Assembly (NCBI GenBank): GCA_038380435.1 | Contig: JAWZYU010000028.1 | Coordinates: 45,877,095 to 45,941,094 of the forward strand | Direction: 5' to 3' | DNA: 64,000 nt | Source: Ryuthela nishihirai | Lineage: Eukaryota > Arthropoda > Arachnida > Araneae > Heptathelidae | In this document: one piece after another, positions 32,344 through 47,900 of the stretch | How the letters are laid out: every line of letters begins with the position of its first letter | How positions within the stretch are numbered: position 1 is the stretch's first letter | Position numbers and translations under genes: made by a program | The notes under the pieces: generated by a model | Told to the model about the DNA's origin: nothing | Database searches by the model: none | The model's input: the letters and a program-made list of their open reading frames with translations, nothing else

Positions 32344-33601
32344 CTTACGTCCCCATTATATTTTCATGCCAATTTTGTGAGGTATCCATGGCTCTCCCAT
32401 AAGGTCACTATGGTGTCGTAAGGCCACTTTTATCACGTCCCCATTACATTGTCATGCCAATTTTGTGAGGTTCCCATGGCTTTGCCATAAAGTCACTATG
32501 GTGTCGTAAGGCCACTTTTATGAAGTCCCCGTGATATCGATTTCAGATTACTTTTGTTAGGTCCCCATTACATTTTCATGCCACTTTTGTGAGGTCACTT
32601 TGGCTTTGCTAAATGGTCACTATGGCGTCGTAAGGCCACTTTTGTGAGGTCCTTAGATGTTTTCCTAAGGCCACTTTAATGACATCCCCGTGACATTTTC
32701 ATGCCAATTTTGTGAGGTCCAAATGATTTGCCATAAGGTCATTATGGTGTCTTAAGGCAACTTTTGTGAGGTCCCCATGATGTCTTCGTAAGGCCACTTT
32801 AATGACGTCCCCGTGACATTGTCATTCCAATTTTGTGAGGTCCACGTGGATTTGCCATACGGTCACAATGGTATCGTAAGGCAAATTTTGTGAGGTCCCC
32901 GTGATATCGTTTTCAGGTTACTTTTCTTACGTCCCCATTACATTGTCATGCCAATTTTGTGAGGTACCCTTGGATTTGCAAAAAGGTCACTATGGTGTCG
33001 TAAGGCAACTTTTGTGAGGTCCCCGTGATGTTTTCGTAAGGCCACATTTATCATGTCCCCATTAAATTATTGTCATGTCAATTTTGTGAGGTCCACATGG
33101 ATTTCCCATAAGGTCACTACGTTGTCGTAATGCAACTTTTGTGAGGTTCCCGTGATATTGTTTTCAGATTGCTTTTGTTATGTCCCCTTTACATTGTCAT
33201 GCCAATTTTGTGGTGTCGTAAGGCCACTTTTGTGTGGTCCCTGTGATATCGTTTTCAGGTTACTTTTGTTACGTCCCCATTACATTTTCATTTCCTATTG
33301 TGTGAAGTCTAAATGGCTTTGCCAAAAGTTCACTATGGTGTCGTAAGGCAAATTTTGTGAGGTCCCCGTGATATCGCTTTCAAGTTACTTTTGTTACGTC
33401 AACATTACATAACCATGCCAATTTTTTGAGGTCCCCATGAATTTGCCATAAGGTCACTTTGGTGTCGTAAGGCCACTTTTGTGAGGTCCCTATGATATCG
33501 TTTTCAGGTTACTTTTGTTACGTCCCCATTACATTGTCATGCCAATTTTGTGAGGTCCCCACGGCTTTGCCTTAATATCACTATGGTGTCATAAGGCCAC
33601 A

Positions 33602-36600
33602 TTTGTAAGGTCCCCGTGATATCGCTTTCAGGTTACTTTTGTTGCATCCCCATTACATCATCATGCCAATTTTGTGAGGTGCCCATGGCTTTGCCATAAG
33701 GTCACTATGGTGTCGTAAAGCCACTTTTCTGAGGTCTCCCTGATGTCTTCGTAAGGCCACATTTGTGAGGTCCCCGTGATGTCTTCGAAAGGCCACTTTT
33801 ATCATGTCCACATTATATTGTCATGCCAATTTTCTGAGGTCCCCATGGCTTTGCCAAAAGGTCAAAATTTTGTCGTCAGGCCACTTTCGTGAGGTCCCCC
33901 TGATGTCTTCGTAAGGCCACTTTTACGTCGTCGCCATTACTTCGTCATGCCAATTTTGTGCGGTACCCTTGGCTTTGCCATAAAGTCACTATGGTGTCGT
34001 AAGGCCACTTTTGTGTGGTTCCCGAGATATCTTTTTCAAGTTACTTTTGTTACGTCCCCATTACATTGTCATGCCAATTTTGTGAGTGCCCCATCGGTTT
34101 GCCATAAGGTCACTATGGTGTCGTAAGTCCATTTTGTGAGGTCCCCGTGATATCGCTTTCAGGTTACTTTTTATCGTCCCCATCACATAGTCATGCCAAT
34201 TTTGTGAGGTACCCTTGGCTCTGCCATAAAGTCACTGTGGTGTCGTAAGGCCACTTTTGTGTGGTCCCCGTGATATACATTTCAGGTTACTTTTGTTACT
34301 TCCCCATTACATTGTGGTGCAAATTTTGTGAGTGCTATGATGTCATCGTAAGACCACATTAAGGATGTCCCCGTGACATTGTCATGCCAATTTTGTGAGG
34401 ACCACATGGATTTGCCATAAGGTCACTATGCTGTCGTAAGGCCACATTTGTGAGGTCACCATGATGTCTTTGTAAGGCCACTTTAACGACGTCCCCATGT
34501 CATGCCAATTTTGTGACATCCACATGGATTTGCCATAAAGTCTCTATGGTGTCATAAGGCCACTTTTGTGAGCTCTCCATGATATCGTTTTCAGATTACT
34601 CTTGTTACGTCCCCATTACATTGTCATGCCAATTTTGTGAGGTCCCATGGCTTTGCCATAAAGTCATTATGGTGTCGTAAGGCAACTTTTCTGGGGTCCC
34701 CATGATGTCTTCGTAAGGCAACTTTAATGACGTCCCCATGACATTGTCATGCAATTTTGCGAGGTCCACATGGATTTGCCATAAGGTCACTACGTTGTCG
34801 TAATGCAACTTTTGTGAGGTTCCCGTGATATTGTTTTCAGATTGCTTTTGTTATGTCCCCTTTACATTGTCATGCCAATTTTGTGAGGTCCCCATGGCTT
34901 TGCCATATGGTCACTATGGTGTCGTAAGGCCACTTTTGTTAGGTCCCCTTGATATCGTTTTCAGGTTACATTTGTGACGTTCCCATTATATTGTCATGCC
35001 AATTTGGTGAAGTCCCCATGGCTTTGCCATAAGGTTACTATGCTGTCGTAAGGCCACATTTGTGCGGTCCCCGTGATGTCTTCGTAAGGCCACTTTTATC
35101 ACGTACCCATTACATTGTCATGCAAATTTTGTGACGTCCCCATGGCTTTGCCATCAGGTCACTATGGTGTCTGGAGGCCACTTTTGTGAGGCCCTCGTGA
35201 TTTCGTTTTCAGGTTACTTTTGTTACGTCCCCATTACATCATCATGCCAATTTTTTATGTCCCCATGGCTTTGCCATAATGTCACTATGGTGTCATAAGG
35301 CCACTTTTGTGAGGTCCCCATTATATCGTTTTCAGATTACTTTTGTTACGTCCGCATTACATTTTCTTGCCAATTTTGTGAGGTCCCCATGACTTTGCCA
35401 TAAGGTCACTATGGTGTCGTAAGGCCACTTTTGTGTGGTCCCCGTGATATCGTTTTCAGGTTACTTTCGTTACCTCCCCATTACGTTTTCATGCCTCTTT
35501 TGTAAGGTCCAAATGGGTTTGCCAAAAGTTCACTATGGTGTCGTAAGGCCACTTTTGTGAGGTCCCCATGATAAGCGTTTTCAGGTTACTTTTGTTACGT
35601 CACCATTACATTTTCATGCCAATTTTGTGAGGTCCCATGGATTTGCCATAATGTCACTATGGTGTCATAAGGCCACTTTTGTGCGGTCCCCATGATGTCT
35701 TCGTAACTTAAATGACACTGCAACTTTAATGACAGTGCACTTTAATGACATCCCTGTGACATTGTCATGCCAATTTTTTAAGGTCCACATGGATTTGCCA
35801 TAAGGTCACTATGGTGTCGTAAGGCAATTTTTTGGGGTCCCCATGATGTCTTCGTAAGGCCACTTTAACAAACGTCCCCATGTCATGCCAATTTTTTGAC
35901 ATCCACATGGATTTGCCATAAAGTCTCTATGGTGTCATAAGGCCACTTTTGTGAGCTCCCCATGATATCGTTTTCAGATTACTCTTGTTACGTCCCCATT
36001 ACATTGTCATGCCAATTTTGTGAGGTCCCATGGCTTTGCCATAAAGTCACTATGGTGTCGTATGACAAATTTTTTGAGGTCCCCATGATGTCTTCGTAAG
36101 GCAACTTTAATGACGTTCCCATGACATCGTCATGCAATTTTGCGATGTCCACATGGATTTGCCATAAGTTCACTATGGTGTCGTAAGGCAACTTTTGTGA
36201 GGTTCCCGTGATATTGTTTTCAGATTACTTTTGTTACGTCCCCTTTACATTGTCATGCCAATTTTGTGAGTTCCCCATGGTTTTGCCATAAGGTCACTAT
36301 GGTATCGTAAGGCCACTTTTGTGAGGTCCCCTTGATATCGTTTTCATGTTACTTTTGTTACGTTCCCATTATATTGTCATGCCAATTTGGTGAGGTCCCC
36401 ATGGCATGGCCATAAGGTCACTATGCTGTCGTAAGGCCACATTTTTGAGGTCCCCGTGATGTCTTCGTAAAGCCACTTTTATCACGTACCCATTACATTG
36501 TCATGCCAATTTTGTGAGGTCTCATGGATTTGCCATTAGGTCACTATGGTGTCGTAAGGCCACTTTTGTGTGGTCCCCATGATGTCTTCGTAAGTGCACT

Positions 36601-39600
36601 TTAATGACGTCCCTGTGACATTGTCATGGCAATTTTTTAAGGTCCACATGGATTTGCCATAAGGTCACTATGGTGTCGTAAGGCCATTTTTGTGAGGTCC
36701 CCGTGATATCGTTTTCAGGTTACATTTGTTTCGTCCCCATTACATTTTGATGCCTATTTTGTGAGGTCTAAATGGCTTTGCCAAAAGTTCACTATGGTGT
36801 AGTAAGGCAAATTTTGTGAAGTCCCCGTGATATCGTTTTCAGGTTACTTTTGTTACGTCCACATTACATTGTCATGCCAATTTTGTGAGGTCCCCATGAC
36901 TTTGCCATTAGGTCACTATGGTGTCCTAAGGCAAAATTTGTGAGGTCCCCGTGATGTCTATGTAATGCCACTTTAATGAAATCCCTTTGATATTGTCATG
37001 CCACTTTTTTGAGGTCCCCATGGCTTTGCCATAAGGTCACTATGGTGTCGTAAGGTGACTTTTGTGAGGTCCCCTTGATGTCTTCCTGAGGCCACTTTTA
37101 TCACGCTCCCATTACATTGTCATCCCAAATTTTGTGAGGTCCACATGGCTTTGCCATAAGGTCACTATGGCGTGGTAAGGCCACTTTTGTGGGTTCCCAT
37201 GATGTCTTCGGAAGTCCACTTTAATTACGTCCCTTTGACATTGTCATGCCACTTTGTTGAGGTCCCCATGGCTTTGCTATATGTTCACTATGGTGTAGTA
37301 AGACCACTTTTGTGTGGTCCCCGTGATATCGTTTTCAGGTTACTTTTGTTGCTTCCCCATTACATTGTCATGCCAATTTTGTGAGGTCCCCATGGATTTG
37401 CCATAAGGTCACTATGGTGTAGTAAGGCCACTTTTGAGAGGTCCCCGTGATATTGTTTTCAGGTTACTTTCGTTACGTCCCCATTACATTTTCATGCCAC
37501 TATTGTGAGGTCCCTTTGGCTTTTCCATAAGGTCACTGTGGTGTCGTAAGGCCACTTTTGTGAGGTCCCCATGATGTCTTCTTAAAGTCACGTTTATCAC
37601 GTCCCCATTACATTGTCATGCCAATTTTGTGAGGTCCAAATGGATTTCCCATAAGGTCACTGTGGTGTCGTAAGGCTATTTTGAGAAGTCCGTGTGATAT
37701 CGTTTTCAGGTTACTTTCGTTACGTCCCCATTACATCATCATGCCAATTTTGTAAGAATCCCATAGCTTTGTTAAAAGGTCATTACGGTGTCGCAAGGCC
37801 ACTTTTGTGAATTCCCCATGATATCATTTTCCCATTACTTTCGTTACGTCCCCATTATATTGTCATGCCAATTTTGTGAGGTCCACATGGTTTTGCGATA
37901 AGGTCACTATGGTGTCGCAAGTCCACTTTTGTGAGATCCCCGTGATATTGTTTTCTGGTTACTTTTGTTACGTCCCCATTATATTGTCATGCCACTATTG
38001 TGAGGTCCCTTTGGCTTTGCGAAAAGGTCACTATTGTGTTGTAAGGCAACTTTTGTGAGGTCCCCGTGATATCGATTTCAGGTTACTTTTTTACGTCCCC
38101 ATTACATTGTCATGCCAATTTTGTGTGGTCCCCTTTGCTTTCCCATAAGGTTACTATGGTGTCGTAAGGCCACATTCGTGAGGTCCCCGTGATTTCGTTT
38201 CCAGGTTACTTTTTTTACGTCCCCATTACATTGTCATGCCAATTTTTTTAGGTCCCCATGACTTTGCCGTAAGTCACTATGGTGTAGTAAGGCCAGTTTT
38301 TTGTGGTCCCCGTGATATCGTTTTTAGATTACTTTTGTTACGTCCCCATTACATTGTCATGTCAATTTTGTGAGGTCCACATGGATTTCCCATAAGGTCA
38401 CTATGGTGTTGTAAGGCCACATTTGTGAGTTCCCCGTGATATCGTTTTCAAGTTACTTTTGTTACGTCCCCATTACATCATCATGCCAATTTTGTGAGGT
38501 ACCCATGGCTTTATCATATAGTCACTATGGTGTGGTAAGACCCCTTTTGTGAGGTCCCCATGGTATCGTTTTCAGATTACTTTTGTTACGTCCCCATTTT
38601 ATTGTCATGCCGATTTTGTGACGTCCACATGGCTTTGCCATAAGATTACTATGGTGTCGTAAGGCCACTTTTGTGAGGTCCCCGTGATATCATTTTCAGG
38701 TTACTTTTGTTACATCCCATTACATTGTCATGCCAATTTTGTGAGGTCCCCTTGGCTTTGCCATAAAGTCACTATATTTTCATAAAGCAAGTTTTGCGTG
38801 GTCCCTGTGATATCGTTTTCAGATTACTTTTGTTATGTGATATCGTTTTCAGGTTACTTTTGTTATGTCCCCATAACATTATGATGCCACTTTTGTGAGG
38901 TCACATTGGCTTTGCCAAAAGTTCACTATGGTGTCGTAAGGCAACTTTAGTGAGGTCCCGGTGATATCGTTTTTAGGTTACTTTTGTTACGTCCCCATTT
39001 CCTCGTCATGCCAATTTTGTGAGGTCCACTTCGCTTTGGCATAAGGTCACTATGGTTTCATAACGTCACTTTGTGAGAGGCTGGTGATATCGTTTTCAGG
39101 TTACTTTTGTTACGTCCCCATTACCTTATGATGCCCATTTTGTGAGGTCCCCATGGCTTTGCCATAAGGTCATTATGGTGTCATAAGGCCACTTTTGTGG
39201 AGTCCCCATAATGTCTTCGTAAGGCCATTTTAATGACGTCACCATTACATTGTCATGCGAATTTGATGAGGTCCACATGGCTTTGCCAAAAGTCACTATT
39301 GTGTCGTAAGGTCACTTTTGTAAGGTCCCCATGATGTCTTTGTAAGGCCACTTTTGTCACGTTCCCATTATATTTTCATGCCAATTTTGCGAGGTCTCTG
39401 TGGTTTTCCCGTACAGTCACTATGGTGTCGTAAGGCCACTTTTGTGAGGTCACCGTGATATCGTTTTCAGGTTACTTTTGTTACGTCCCCATTAAATTGT
39501 CATGCCACTTTTGTGAGGTCCCATTGGCTTTTCCAAAAGTTCACTATGGTGTTGTAAGGCAACTTTTGTGAGGTCCCGGTGATATCGTTTTCAGGTTACT

Positions 39601-41929
39601 TTTGTTACGTCCCCAGTACCTCGATATGCCAATTTTGTGAGGTCCACTTGGCTTTGCCATAAGGTTACTGTTGGGTTGTAAGGCCCACTTTTGTGAGGAC
39701 CCAATGATATCGTTTTCAGATTACTTTTGTTACGTCCCCATTACATTGTCATGCCAATTTTGTGAGGTCCCAATGGCTTTGCCATAACCTCACTATTGTG
39801 TCGTAAGGCCACTTTTGTGAGGTAACCCGTAATGCCATTTTCAGGATACTTTTGTTACGTCCCCATTACATCGTCATGCCAATTTTGTGAGGTCCCCATG
39901 GCTTTGCCATAAGGTCACTATGGTGTCGTAAGGCCACATTTGTGAGGTCTCCATGATATCGTTTTCAGGTTACTTTGGTTACATTCCCATTATATTGTCA
40001 TACCAATTTTGTGAGATCTCCATGTCTTCGCCATACGGTCACTATCCTGACGTAAGGCAACTTTTGTGAGGTACCCGTGATACAGTTTTCAGCTTACTTT
40101 TGAGGCTTACTTTTCAGCTTACTTTGTTAGGTCCCCATTACATTGTCATGCCACTTTTGTGAGGTCCCCATGGATTTGCCATAAAGTTACTATGATGTCG
40201 TAAGGCCCCATTTGAGAGGTCTCCGTTATATCGTTTTCAAGTTACTTTTGTTACATCCCCATTACATCGTCATGCTAATTTTCTGAGTTCCGCATGGCTT
40301 TGCCATAAGGTCACTATGGTGTCTTAAGGCCACTTCTGTGAGGTCCCCATGATATCGTTTTCATGTTACTTTTGTTAAGTCCCCATTTCATTGTCATGCC
40401 AATTTCGTGAGGTCCCTATGGTTTTGCCATAAGGTCACTATAGTGTCGTAAGACCACTTTTGTGAGGTCCCCATGATGATTTCTTAAGGCCAATTTAATG
40501 ACGTCCCCGTGACATTGTCATGCCAATTTTGTGAGGTCCCCATGGCTTTGCTAGGAGATCACCATGGTATTGTAAGGCCAATTTTGTCAGGTCCCCGTGA
40601 TGTTTTCGTATGGCCACTTTAATGACGTCCCCACTATATTGTCATGCGAATTTTGTGTGGTCCACATGGCTTTGCCAAAAGATCACTAAGGTGTCTTAAG
40701 ACCACTTTTGTGAGGTCCCCATGATGTCGTTTTCAGGTTACTTTTGTTACTTCCCCATAACATTGTCATGCCAATTTTGTGAGGTCCTCATGGCTTTGCC
40801 GTAAAGTCACTATGGTGTCGTAGGCCACTTTTGTGAGGTTCACTTAATATCGTTTTCAGGTTCTTTTGTTACGTCCCCATTACATTACACTTCTCTGAGG
40901 TCCCCTTGGCTTTGCCAAAAGGTCACTATGGTGTTGTAAGGCAACTTTTGTGGGTCCCCGTAATATGATTATCAGGTTACTTTTGTTATGTCCCCATTAC
41001 ATTGTCATGCCAATTTTGTCAGGTACACATGGCTTTGCTATAAGGTCACTATGGTGTCGTGAAGCCACTTTTGTGAGGTCCCGTGATGTCTTTGTAATGC
41101 AAGTTTAATGACGTCCCCGTGACATTGTCATGCCAATTTTGTGAGGTCCACATGGATTTGCCATAAGGTCACTATGGTGTCGTAAGGCAACATTTGTGAG
41201 GTCCCCTGGATGTCGTTTTCAGGTTACTTTTGTTACGTCCCCATTATATTGTATGCCAATTTTGTGAGGTATCCATGGCTTTCCCATAAGGTCACTATGG
41301 TGTCGTAAGGCCACTTTTGTGAGGTCCCCGTGATGTCTTCATAAGGCCACTTTAATGACGTCCCCATTATATTGTCATGCCAATTTTGTGAGGTACCCAT
41401 GGCTTTGCCATAAGGTCACTATGGTGTCGTTAGGCAACTTTTGTTGGGTCCCCGTAATATGATTTTCAGCCTACTTTTGGTACGTCCCCATTACATTGTC
41501 ATTCCAATTTTTTTTGGTACACATGGCTTTGCCAAAATATCACTAAGATGTCGTTAGGCCACTTTTGTTAGGTCCCCATGATATCGTTTTCAGGTTACTT
41601 TTGTTACTTCCCCATTACATTGTCATGCCAATTTTGTGAGGTCCTCATGGCTTTGCCATAAAGTCACTATGGTGTCGTAAGGTCACTTTTGTGAGTATCA
41701 CTTCATATCGTTTTCAGCTTACATTTGTTACGTCCCCATTACATTCCACTTCTGTGAGGTCCCCTTGGCTTTGCCAAAAGGTCACTATGGTGTCGTAAGG
41801 CAACTTTTGTGTGGTCCCCGTAATATGATTTTCAGGTTACTTTTGTTATGTCCCCATTACATTGTGATGCCAATTTTTTTAGGTAAACATGGCTTTGCCA
41901 TAAGGTCACTATGGTGTCGTGAGGCCACT
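33602..41929. repeat. 8,328-bp tandem duplication, copy 1
   Basis: Collinear and almost identical to 41930-50257. The left edge is where TTTTGTAAGGTCCCCGTGAT begins to match (33602 and 41930), just after the shared satellite word GGCCAC. By eye I saw only two differences between the copies: 38055 G versus 46383 A, and 39362 T versus 47690 A. Confidence 0.88.
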
Positions 41930-44900
41930 TTTGTAAGGTCCCCGTGATATCGCTTTCAGGTTACTTTTGTTGCATCCCCATTACATCATCATGCCAATTT
42001 TGTGAGGTGCCCATGGCTTTGCCATAAGGTCACTATGGTGTCGTAAAGCCACTTTTCTGAGGTCTCCCTGATGTCTTCGTAAGGCCACATTTGTGAGGTC
42101 CCCGTGATGTCTTCGAAAGGCCACTTTTATCATGTCCACATTATATTGTCATGCCAATTTTCTGAGGTCCCCATGGCTTTGCCAAAAGGTCAAAATTTTG
42201 TCGTCAGGCCACTTTCGTGAGGTCCCCCTGATGTCTTCGTAAGGCCACTTTTACGTCGTCGCCATTACTTCGTCATGCCAATTTTGTGCGGTACCCTTGG
42301 CTTTGCCATAAAGTCACTATGGTGTCGTAAGGCCACTTTTGTGTGGTTCCCGAGATATCTTTTTCAAGTTACTTTTGTTACGTCCCCATTACATTGTCAT
42401 GCCAATTTTGTGAGTGCCCCATCGGTTTGCCATAAGGTCACTATGGTGTCGTAAGTCCATTTTGTGAGGTCCCCGTGATATCGCTTTCAGGTTACTTTTT
42501 ATCGTCCCCATCACATAGTCATGCCAATTTTGTGAGGTACCCTTGGCTCTGCCATAAAGTCACTGTGGTGTCGTAAGGCCACTTTTGTGTGGTCCCCGTG
42601 ATATACATTTCAGGTTACTTTTGTTACTTCCCCATTACATTGTGGTGCAAATTTTGTGAGTGCTATGATGTCATCGTAAGACCACATTAAGGATGTCCCC
42701 GTGACATTGTCATGCCAATTTTGTGAGGACCACATGGATTTGCCATAAGGTCACTATGCTGTCGTAAGGCCACATTTGTGAGGTCACCATGATGTCTTTG
42801 TAAGGCCACTTTAACGACGTCCCCATGTCATGCCAATTTTGTGACATCCACATGGATTTGCCATAAAGTCTCTATGGTGTCATAAGGCCACTTTTGTGAG
42901 CTCTCCATGATATCGTTTTCAGATTACTCTTGTTACGTCCCCATTACATTGTCATGCCAATTTTGTGAGGTCCCATGGCTTTGCCATAAAGTCATTATGG
43001 TGTCGTAAGGCAACTTTTCTGGGGTCCCCATGATGTCTTCGTAAGGCAACTTTAATGACGTCCCCATGACATTGTCATGCAATTTTGCGAGGTCCACATG
43101 GATTTGCCATAAGGTCACTACGTTGTCGTAATGCAACTTTTGTGAGGTTCCCGTGATATTGTTTTCAGATTGCTTTTGTTATGTCCCCTTTACATTGTCA
43201 TGCCAATTTTGTGAGGTCCCCATGGCTTTGCCATATGGTCACTATGGTGTCGTAAGGCCACTTTTGTTAGGTCCCCTTGATATCGTTTTCAGGTTACATT
43301 TGTGACGTTCCCATTATATTGTCATGCCAATTTGGTGAAGTCCCCATGGCTTTGCCATAAGGTTACTATGCTGTCGTAAGGCCACATTTGTGCGGTCCCC
43401 GTGATGTCTTCGTAAGGCCACTTTTATCACGTACCCATTACATTGTCATGCAAATTTTGTGACGTCCCCATGGCTTTGCCATCAGGTCACTATGGTGTCT
43501 GGAGGCCACTTTTGTGAGGCCCTCGTGATTTCGTTTTCAGGTTACTTTTGTTACGTCCCCATTACATCATCATGCCAATTTTTTATGTCCCCATGGCTTT
43601 GCCATAATGTCACTATGGTGTCATAAGGCCACTTTTGTGAGGTCCCCATTATATCGTTTTCAGATTACTTTTGTTACGTCCGCATTACATTTTCTTGCCA
43701 ATTTTGTGAGGTCCCCATGACTTTGCCATAAGGTCACTATGGTGTCGTAAGGCCACTTTTGTGTGGTCCCCGTGATATCGTTTTCAGGTTACTTTCGTTA
43801 CCTCCCCATTACGTTTTCATGCCTCTTTTGTAAGGTCCAAATGGGTTTGCCAAAAGTTCACTATGGTGTCGTAAGGCCACTTTTGTGAGGTCCCCATGAT
43901 AAGCGTTTTCAGGTTACTTTTGTTACGTCACCATTACATTTTCATGCCAATTTTGTGAGGTCCCATGGATTTGCCATAATGTCACTATGGTGTCATAAGG
44001 CCACTTTTGTGCGGTCCCCATGATGTCTTCGTAACTTAAATGACACTGCAACTTTAATGACAGTGCACTTTAATGACATCCCTGTGACATTGTCATGCCA
44101 ATTTTTTAAGGTCCACATGGATTTGCCATAAGGTCACTATGGTGTCGTAAGGCAATTTTTTGGGGTCCCCATGATGTCTTCGTAAGGCCACTTTAACAAA
44201 CGTCCCCATGTCATGCCAATTTTTTGACATCCACATGGATTTGCCATAAAGTCTCTATGGTGTCATAAGGCCACTTTTGTGAGCTCCCCATGATATCGTT
44301 TTCAGATTACTCTTGTTACGTCCCCATTACATTGTCATGCCAATTTTGTGAGGTCCCATGGCTTTGCCATAAAGTCACTATGGTGTCGTATGACAAATTT
44401 TTTGAGGTCCCCATGATGTCTTCGTAAGGCAACTTTAATGACGTTCCCATGACATCGTCATGCAATTTTGCGATGTCCACATGGATTTGCCATAAGTTCA
44501 CTATGGTGTCGTAAGGCAACTTTTGTGAGGTTCCCGTGATATTGTTTTCAGATTACTTTTGTTACGTCCCCTTTACATTGTCATGCCAATTTTGTGAGTT
44601 CCCCATGGTTTTGCCATAAGGTCACTATGGTATCGTAAGGCCACTTTTGTGAGGTCCCCTTGATATCGTTTTCATGTTACTTTTGTTACGTTCCCATTAT
44701 ATTGTCATGCCAATTTGGTGAGGTCCCCATGGCATGGCCATAAGGTCACTATGCTGTCGTAAGGCCACATTTTTGAGGTCCCCGTGATGTCTTCGTAAAG
44801 CCACTTTTATCACGTACCCATTACATTGTCATGCCAATTTTGTGAGGTCTCATGGATTTGCCATTAGGTCACTATGGTGTCGTAAGGCCACTTTTGTGTG

Positions 44901-47900
44901 GTCCCCATGATGTCTTCGTAAGTGCACTTTAATGACGTCCCTGTGACATTGTCATGGCAATTTTTTAAGGTCCACATGGATTTGCCATAAGGTCACTATG
45001 GTGTCGTAAGGCCATTTTTGTGAGGTCCCCGTGATATCGTTTTCAGGTTACATTTGTTTCGTCCCCATTACATTTTGATGCCTATTTTGTGAGGTCTAAA
45101 TGGCTTTGCCAAAAGTTCACTATGGTGTAGTAAGGCAAATTTTGTGAAGTCCCCGTGATATCGTTTTCAGGTTACTTTTGTTACGTCCACATTACATTGT
45201 CATGCCAATTTTGTGAGGTCCCCATGACTTTGCCATTAGGTCACTATGGTGTCCTAAGGCAAAATTTGTGAGGTCCCCGTGATGTCTATGTAATGCCACT
45301 TTAATGAAATCCCTTTGATATTGTCATGCCACTTTTTTGAGGTCCCCATGGCTTTGCCATAAGGTCACTATGGTGTCGTAAGGTGACTTTTGTGAGGTCC
45401 CCTTGATGTCTTCCTGAGGCCACTTTTATCACGCTCCCATTACATTGTCATCCCAAATTTTGTGAGGTCCACATGGCTTTGCCATAAGGTCACTATGGCG
45501 TGGTAAGGCCACTTTTGTGGGTTCCCATGATGTCTTCGGAAGTCCACTTTAATTACGTCCCTTTGACATTGTCATGCCACTTTGTTGAGGTCCCCATGGC
45601 TTTGCTATATGTTCACTATGGTGTAGTAAGACCACTTTTGTGTGGTCCCCGTGATATCGTTTTCAGGTTACTTTTGTTGCTTCCCCATTACATTGTCATG
45701 CCAATTTTGTGAGGTCCCCATGGATTTGCCATAAGGTCACTATGGTGTAGTAAGGCCACTTTTGAGAGGTCCCCGTGATATTGTTTTCAGGTTACTTTCG
45801 TTACGTCCCCATTACATTTTCATGCCACTATTGTGAGGTCCCTTTGGCTTTTCCATAAGGTCACTGTGGTGTCGTAAGGCCACTTTTGTGAGGTCCCCAT
45901 GATGTCTTCTTAAAGTCACGTTTATCACGTCCCCATTACATTGTCATGCCAATTTTGTGAGGTCCAAATGGATTTCCCATAAGGTCACTGTGGTGTCGTA
46001 AGGCTATTTTGAGAAGTCCGTGTGATATCGTTTTCAGGTTACTTTCGTTACGTCCCCATTACATCATCATGCCAATTTTGTAAGAATCCCATAGCTTTGT
46101 TAAAAGGTCATTACGGTGTCGCAAGGCCACTTTTGTGAATTCCCCATGATATCATTTTCCCATTACTTTCGTTACGTCCCCATTATATTGTCATGCCAAT
46201 TTTGTGAGGTCCACATGGTTTTGCGATAAGGTCACTATGGTGTCGCAAGTCCACTTTTGTGAGATCCCCGTGATATTGTTTTCTGGTTACTTTTGTTACG
46301 TCCCCATTATATTGTCATGCCACTATTGTGAGGTCCCTTTGGCTTTGCGAAAAGGTCACTATTGTGTTGTAAGGCAACTTTTATGAGGTCCCCGTGATAT
46401 CGATTTCAGGTTACTTTTTTACGTCCCCATTACATTGTCATGCCAATTTTGTGTGGTCCCCTTTGCTTTCCCATAAGGTTACTATGGTGTCGTAAGGCCA
46501 CATTCGTGAGGTCCCCGTGATTTCGTTTCCAGGTTACTTTTTTTACGTCCCCATTACATTGTCATGCCAATTTTTTTAGGTCCCCATGACTTTGCCGTAA
46601 GTCACTATGGTGTAGTAAGGCCAGTTTTTTGTGGTCCCCGTGATATCGTTTTTAGATTACTTTTGTTACGTCCCCATTACATTGTCATGTCAATTTTGTG
46701 AGGTCCACATGGATTTCCCATAAGGTCACTATGGTGTTGTAAGGCCACATTTGTGAGTTCCCCGTGATATCGTTTTCAAGTTACTTTTGTTACGTCCCCA
46801 TTACATCATCATGCCAATTTTGTGAGGTACCCATGGCTTTATCATATAGTCACTATGGTGTGGTAAGACCCCTTTTGTGAGGTCCCCATGGTATCGTTTT
46901 CAGATTACTTTTGTTACGTCCCCATTTTATTGTCATGCCGATTTTGTGACGTCCACATGGCTTTGCCATAAGATTACTATGGTGTCGTAAGGCCACTTTT
47001 GTGAGGTCCCCGTGATATCATTTTCAGGTTACTTTTGTTACATCCCATTACATTGTCATGCCAATTTTGTGAGGTCCCCTTGGCTTTGCCATAAAGTCAC
47101 TATATTTTCATAAAGCAAGTTTTGCGTGGTCCCTGTGATATCGTTTTCAGATTACTTTTGTTATGTGATATCGTTTTCAGGTTACTTTTGTTATGTCCCC
47201 ATAACATTATGATGCCACTTTTGTGAGGTCACATTGGCTTTGCCAAAAGTTCACTATGGTGTCGTAAGGCAACTTTAGTGAGGTCCCGGTGATATCGTTT
47301 TTAGGTTACTTTTGTTACGTCCCCATTTCCTCGTCATGCCAATTTTGTGAGGTCCACTTCGCTTTGGCATAAGGTCACTATGGTTTCATAACGTCACTTT
47401 GTGAGAGGCTGGTGATATCGTTTTCAGGTTACTTTTGTTACGTCCCCATTACCTTATGATGCCCATTTTGTGAGGTCCCCATGGCTTTGCCATAAGGTCA
47501 TTATGGTGTCATAAGGCCACTTTTGTGGAGTCCCCATAATGTCTTCGTAAGGCCATTTTAATGACGTCACCATTACATTGTCATGCGAATTTGATGAGGT
47601 CCACATGGCTTTGCCAAAAGTCACTATTGTGTCGTAAGGTCACTTTTGTAAGGTCCCCATGATGTCTTTGTAAGGCCACTTTTGTCACGATCCCATTATA
47701 TTTTCATGCCAATTTTGCGAGGTCTCTGTGGTTTTCCCGTACAGTCACTATGGTGTCGTAAGGCCACTTTTGTGAGGTCACCGTGATATCGTTTTCAGGT
47801 TACTTTTGTTACGTCCCCATTAAATTGTCATGCCACTTTTGTGAGGTCCCATTGGCTTTTCCAAAAGTTCACTATGGTGTTGTAAGGCAACTTTTGTGAG